Source: VAZQ01 sp963771845 (GTDB taxonomy: Bacteria > Pseudomonadota > Alphaproteobacteria > Rhizobiales > Xanthobacteraceae). From it: a stretch of 64,000 nucleotides of DNA. The notes under the pieces are model-generated. The model saw only the letters and a program-made list of their open reading frames with translations. It was not told the DNA's origin and ran no database searches. The position numbers and the translations under genes are program-made. Position 1 is the stretch's first letter; every line of letters begins with the position of its first letter. The stretch covers positions 1-64,000 of the forward strand of contig CAVYVC010000037.1 of assembly GCA_963771845.1 (NCBI GenBank), written 5' to 3'. Shown in pieces: positions 61,347-64,000 of the stretch.

Positions 61347-63692
61347 CTACTCAGCCGCCTGCCGCCACACCGTGTGATGTCCTTTGGGCTTGGCCTTATG
61401 GCGCAGCTCTATCCATTCCTCGCGGTCGCGCGCGGCATTGCGCAAGAGCTGCTCCTTGCCGGCAAGATATTGCGGCGGGCAGTGGATCGCCGGCGCATCA
61501 TACCAGGCCGCCGCCTTCATGCTGAAATAGGGATCGACGAGGTGCGGCCGCGCCAGCGCGACGAGATCGGCGCGGCCAGCGGCAAGAATGGTATTCACCT
61601 GGTCCGCCGTCGTAATAGCGCCCACACACATAGTGGCGAGTCCCGCCTCGTTCCTGATCTGGTCGGAGAACGGCGTTTGAAACATGCGCCCGAAAATGGG
61701 TTGAGAGTCGGCGACCGTCTGTCCCGTCGACACATCGATGAGGTCGCAGCCCTGTTGCGCGAACAAGCGCGCGACCTCGACTGCGTCGTCGCTGGTCAGG
61801 CCGCCATCGGCCCAGTCGGTCGCCGAGATGCGAATCGACATTGGCTTCTCGTCGGGCCAGGCCGCGCGCATGGCGCGGAAGACCTCAAGTGGAAACCGCA
61901 TGCGATTTTCGAGCGAGCCGCCATACTCATCGCTGCGCCGGTTGGTGAGCGGCGAGATGAAGCTTGCGAGCAGATAGCCGTGCGCCGCATGCATTTCGAG
62001 CATGTCGAAGCCGGCGCGATCGGCGCGTTTGGCCGCGGCGGCGAAATCGGCAATCACCTCGTCCATGTCGTCACGCGTCATCTCGCGCGGCACTGCACTG
62101 TGCGGAAAATAAGGAATTGGAGAAGCCGAGATGATCGGCCAGCCGCCCTCGGGCAGCGGTTCGTCAATGCCTTCCCACATCAGCTTGGTGGCCCCTTTGC
62201 GGCCGGCATGGCCGAGCTGCATGCAGAACCTGGTCTTGGACTGGGCATGCACGAAATCGACGATACGCTTCCACGCAGCCTCATGGCCGTCGTTGTACAT
62301 GCCGGCGCAGCCTAGTGTGATGCGCGCATTCGCCGACACGTCCGTCATTTCCGTGAACATGAGCCCGGCGCCGCCGATGGCGCGCGAGCCATAATGGACG
62401 AGGTGCCAGTCGTTGGGCATGCCGTCCTGGGACGAGTACTGGCACATGGGCGAAACCACGACCCGGTTCTCGAGCGTCAGGCTGCGCAAGCGGAACGGCT
62501 GAAACATCGGAGCCAGTGGATGCTGCACATCGGCGTTGAACCCGAGCGCGCGGACCTCGCGCGCGACGGCCTGATCGGCCTTGTTCACGAATTCGGGGGC
62601 GCGCAGCGCAAGATTGTCATAGGTGATGGCCTTGGAGCGCGTCATGAGCCCAAAGGCAAAGCGGGTCGGATCCATGTTCCAGAACCGCCCGACGTGCTCG
62701 AACCAGACGAGCGAGACGTCGGCTGAGTGCTGTGTCTTTTCCACGTCCTCGCGCCGGCGTGACTCGAACACATCGAGTGCCCCGCGCACGTCCCGCCCTC
62801 CGGTCGAGCGGAACGCTTCATAGAGTGCAATGGCATCTTCCATGGCGAGCTTGGTGCCAGAGCCGATCGAAAAATGCGCCGTCGCCTTGGCATCCCCGAT
62901 CAGCACCATATTGTCCGCGACCCAGCGCCCGCAGCGGATATTGGGAAAATTGCGCCACATGGAGCGGTTGGTGATAATGCGATGCCCTTGCAGCTCTTTG
63001 GCGAACAGACCTTCGACGAAGCGCGCAGACGCAGCCTCGTCCAGCTTTGCCAGTCCGGCCCGGGCAAAGGTTTGCGGATCGGTCTCGATGATCCAGGTCG
63101 AGGAGGCCGGCTCATACTGATAGCAGTGGGCAATGAAGATGCCGTGCTCGGTTTCGCGGAAGAAAAAGGTGAAAGCGTCGAATGGCCGGGTCGACCCCAT
63201 CCAGGCAAAGAGATTGGGACGCAGCTCGATGCTCGGCTTGAATTTTTCCGCATAGGTCTCGCGCCAGCGCGAATTACTGCCATCGGCAGCAATAATGAGA
63301 TCGGCATCGAGAATTTCAGGATCGAGCGGTGAGATTTCGGTCTGATATTTGATATCCACCCCGAGTGCGCGCACTCGCCGGCCGAGGATCTTGAGCAAGG
63401 TCGCGCGCGAACAGCCGCAAAACCCGTTGCCACCGATGCGGTGGGTGGTGCCGCGGAAATGGATTTCGATGTCGTCCCAATAGGCGAAATGGCCGGTGAT
63501 CGCACGGTAGCTCTCGACGTCATAGGTCTCGAAGGTGTCGAGGGTCTCATCTGAGAAGACAACGCCGAAACCAAACGTGTCCTGTGGCCGGTTGCGCTCG
63601 AAAACAGTGATCCGGGCCTGGGGAAAATCCTTTTTCATGAGGCTTGCGAAATAGAGCCCGCCCGGCCCGCCGCCAATGACGTGAATTTTCAT
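61347..63692 (-). CDS. Bifunctional salicylyl-CoA (or anthraniloyl-CoA) 5-hydroxylase/oxidoreductase
   Basis: A 781-residue two-part flavoprotein from ATG 63692 (MKIHVIGGGPGGLYFASLMK). The first half is an FAD monooxygenase with GGGPGGLYFA, then NGFCGCSRATLLKILGRRVR, LIIAADGSNSRWRETYA and MVLIGDAKATAHFSIGSGTK. The second half, from about residue 400, is an old-yellow-enzyme domain: LAPMFQPFRLRSLTLENRVV, MQLGHAGRKGATKLMWEGID, HAAHGYLLASFISPLTNRRS and RADLVALARPHLVDPYFS. This layout is known from anthraniloyl-CoA monooxygenase/reductase and its salicylyl-CoA relatives. It hydroxylates and may partly reduce an aromatic CoA ester. Confidence 0.92.
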   Translation of the reverse strand: MKIHVIGGGPGGLYFASLMKKDFPQARITVFERNRPQDTFGFGVVFSDETLDTFETYDVESYRAITGHFAYWDDIEIHFRGTTHRIGGNGFCGCSRATLLKILGRRVRALGVDIKYQTEISPLDPEILDADLIIAADGSNSRWRETYAEKFKPSIELRPNLFAWMGSTRPFDAFTFFFRETEHGIFIAHCYQYEPASSTWIIETDPQTFARAGLAKLDEAASARFVEGLFAKELQGHRIITNRSMWRNFPNIRCGRWVADNMVLIGDAKATAHFSIGSGTKLAMEDAIALYEAFRSTGGRDVRGALDVFESRRREDVEKTQHSADVSLVWFEHVGRFWNMDPTRFAFGLMTRSKAITYDNLALRAPEFVNKADQAVAREVRALGFNADVQHPLAPMFQPFRLRSLTLENRVVVSPMCQYSSQDGMPNDWHLVHYGSRAIGGAGLMFTEMTDVSANARITLGCAGMYNDGHEAAWKRIVDFVHAQSKTRFCMQLGHAGRKGATKLMWEGIDEPLPEGGWPIISASPIPYFPHSAVPREMTRDDMDEVIADFAAAAKRADRAGFDMLEMHAAHGYLLASFISPLTNRRSDEYGGSLENRMRFPLEVFRAMRAAWPDEKPMSIRISATDWADGGLTSDDAVEVARLFAQQGCDLIDVSTGQTVADSQPIFGRMFQTPFSDQIRNEAGLATMCVGAITTADQVNTILAAGRADLVALARPHLVDPYFSMKAAAWYDAPAIHCPPQYLAGKEQLLRNAARDREEWIELRHKAKPKGHHTVWRQAAE

Positions 63693-63845
63693 GCTTGCTT
63701 TCCGTACGATCGTTCCCGCCATGCCCCGCGAAAGGGGCCACGCAGTAATGCCGGCGCGCCGGTTGAGACAAAGCTCAAGCCAAATCCGACGTTCGGCGGT
63801 TAGCAGGTCGTCCGCTTGCGCGGATGATGACCAACAGTAGCGGTT

Positions 63846-63905
63846 ATTTTAGGCTTAAAATATCTTTCCAGCAAGCTTGAAGCTTGAAAATTTTAAGCCT
63901 AAAAT
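63846..63905 (+). promoter_or_regulatory. Paired operator in divergent promoter region
   Basis: ATTTTAGGCTTAAAAT (63846-63861) and its exact reverse complement ATTTTAAGCCTAAAAT (63890-63905) lie 44 bases apart, measured start to start, about four helical turns. Each arm is itself almost symmetric, as expected for a dimer site of a MarR-type regulator. They sit between the hydroxylase (from 63692, minus) and the SDR (from 63961, plus), and the centre holds CAAGCTTG. Confidence 0.65.
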
Positions 63906-63960
63906 AAATAGCGGCACGGGATAGTCCGGCGGCAGCGAAGAACTGCGACAGCCAAGAACG

Positions 63961-64000
63961 ATGGCCCTTGACGGCAAGCATGCTCTGGTCACCGGCGGAG
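63961..64000 (+). CDS. Start of an SDR gene, cut by window end
   Basis: ATG 63961 gives MALDGKHALVTGG, the exact opening of a classical short-chain dehydrogenase, before the window ends. It diverges from the salicylyl-CoA hydroxylase-type gene across the paired operator. Similar clusters pair the hydroxylase with an SDR, enoyl-CoA hydratase and thioesterase, so the pathway probably continues beyond the window. Confidence 0.75.
   Translation, partial: MALDGKHALVTGG

Overview
This 64 kb window is GC-rich alphaproteobacterial DNA, most like Bradyrhizobium and related Hyphomicrobiales (Rhizobiales). The evidence is the many orphan ABC_sub_bind (PF04392) binding proteins with RREF..LLG..AARAQQ-type leaders, the RIME-like and GTAGCCCGGATT palindromic repeats, the DUF2852 and DUF4167 proteins, and the aromatic and CoA-thioester catabolism. 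It is accessory-rich: three IS families in four copies, a group II intron, a serine recombinase end, a tRNA 5' half and many broken genes.

Layout. 1-5.1 kb: serine recombinase edge, then a tandem row of PF04392 binding-protein genes (two intact, one frameshifted, one remnant). 5.1-11.8 kb: small hypothetical gene, SDR, ISAs1-family IS with a 10-bp target duplication, a fifth binding protein, and an IS630-family element cleanly inserted in an isoprenylcysteine-methyltransferase-like gene. 12-16.3 kb: tRNA-Pro half, DOPA-dioxygenase-like gene, exported protein, alpha-glucan phosphorylase, terminator, tRNA-Gly. 16.5-22.4 kb: two paralogous extradiol-dioxygenase-like genes separated by a RIME and an IS5-family element, then a group II intron placed just behind a terminator hairpin of ybdD; ybdD diverges from a frameshifted TetR gene. 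22.4-35 kb: DUF2852 protein, nuclease, a six-gene minus-strand operon (NitT/TauT-type ABC transporter, cupin, Ldh2-type dehydrogenase, SDR, FAD monooxygenase) facing SsuA-like binding proteins, one of them wrecked by a second IS630 copy, then ornithine aminotransferase plus an amidinohydrolase. 35-42.9 kb: VapBC (vapC frameshifted), a four-GAF histidine kinase bracketed by direct repeats, more binding-protein remnants, a CBS protein and an intact binding protein. 43.9-54 kb: a minus-strand series with an Opp-type transporter, a glutaredoxin-DinB fusion, an acyl-CoA dehydrogenase and two class III CoA-transferases. 54-64 kb: MFS transporter, MetE-like protein, three solute-binding proteins, a NicX-like dioxygenase and a bifunctional salicylyl-CoA 5-hydroxylase-type protein with a likely operator in the divergent promoter at the right end.

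How it fits together. Most intact genes serve uptake of small organic molecules and their breakdown by flavin monooxygenases, ring-cleaving dioxygenases and CoA chemistry. The candidates most worth following are the Opp/Grx-DinB/ACAD/CoA-transferase series, the NicX-like plus salicylyl-CoA hydroxylase pair, the dead/active extradiol paralogue pair and the dispersed binding-protein cassettes. Many frameshifts are single-base changes, and tRNA-Gly is one base short, so some broken genes may be sequencing artefacts.
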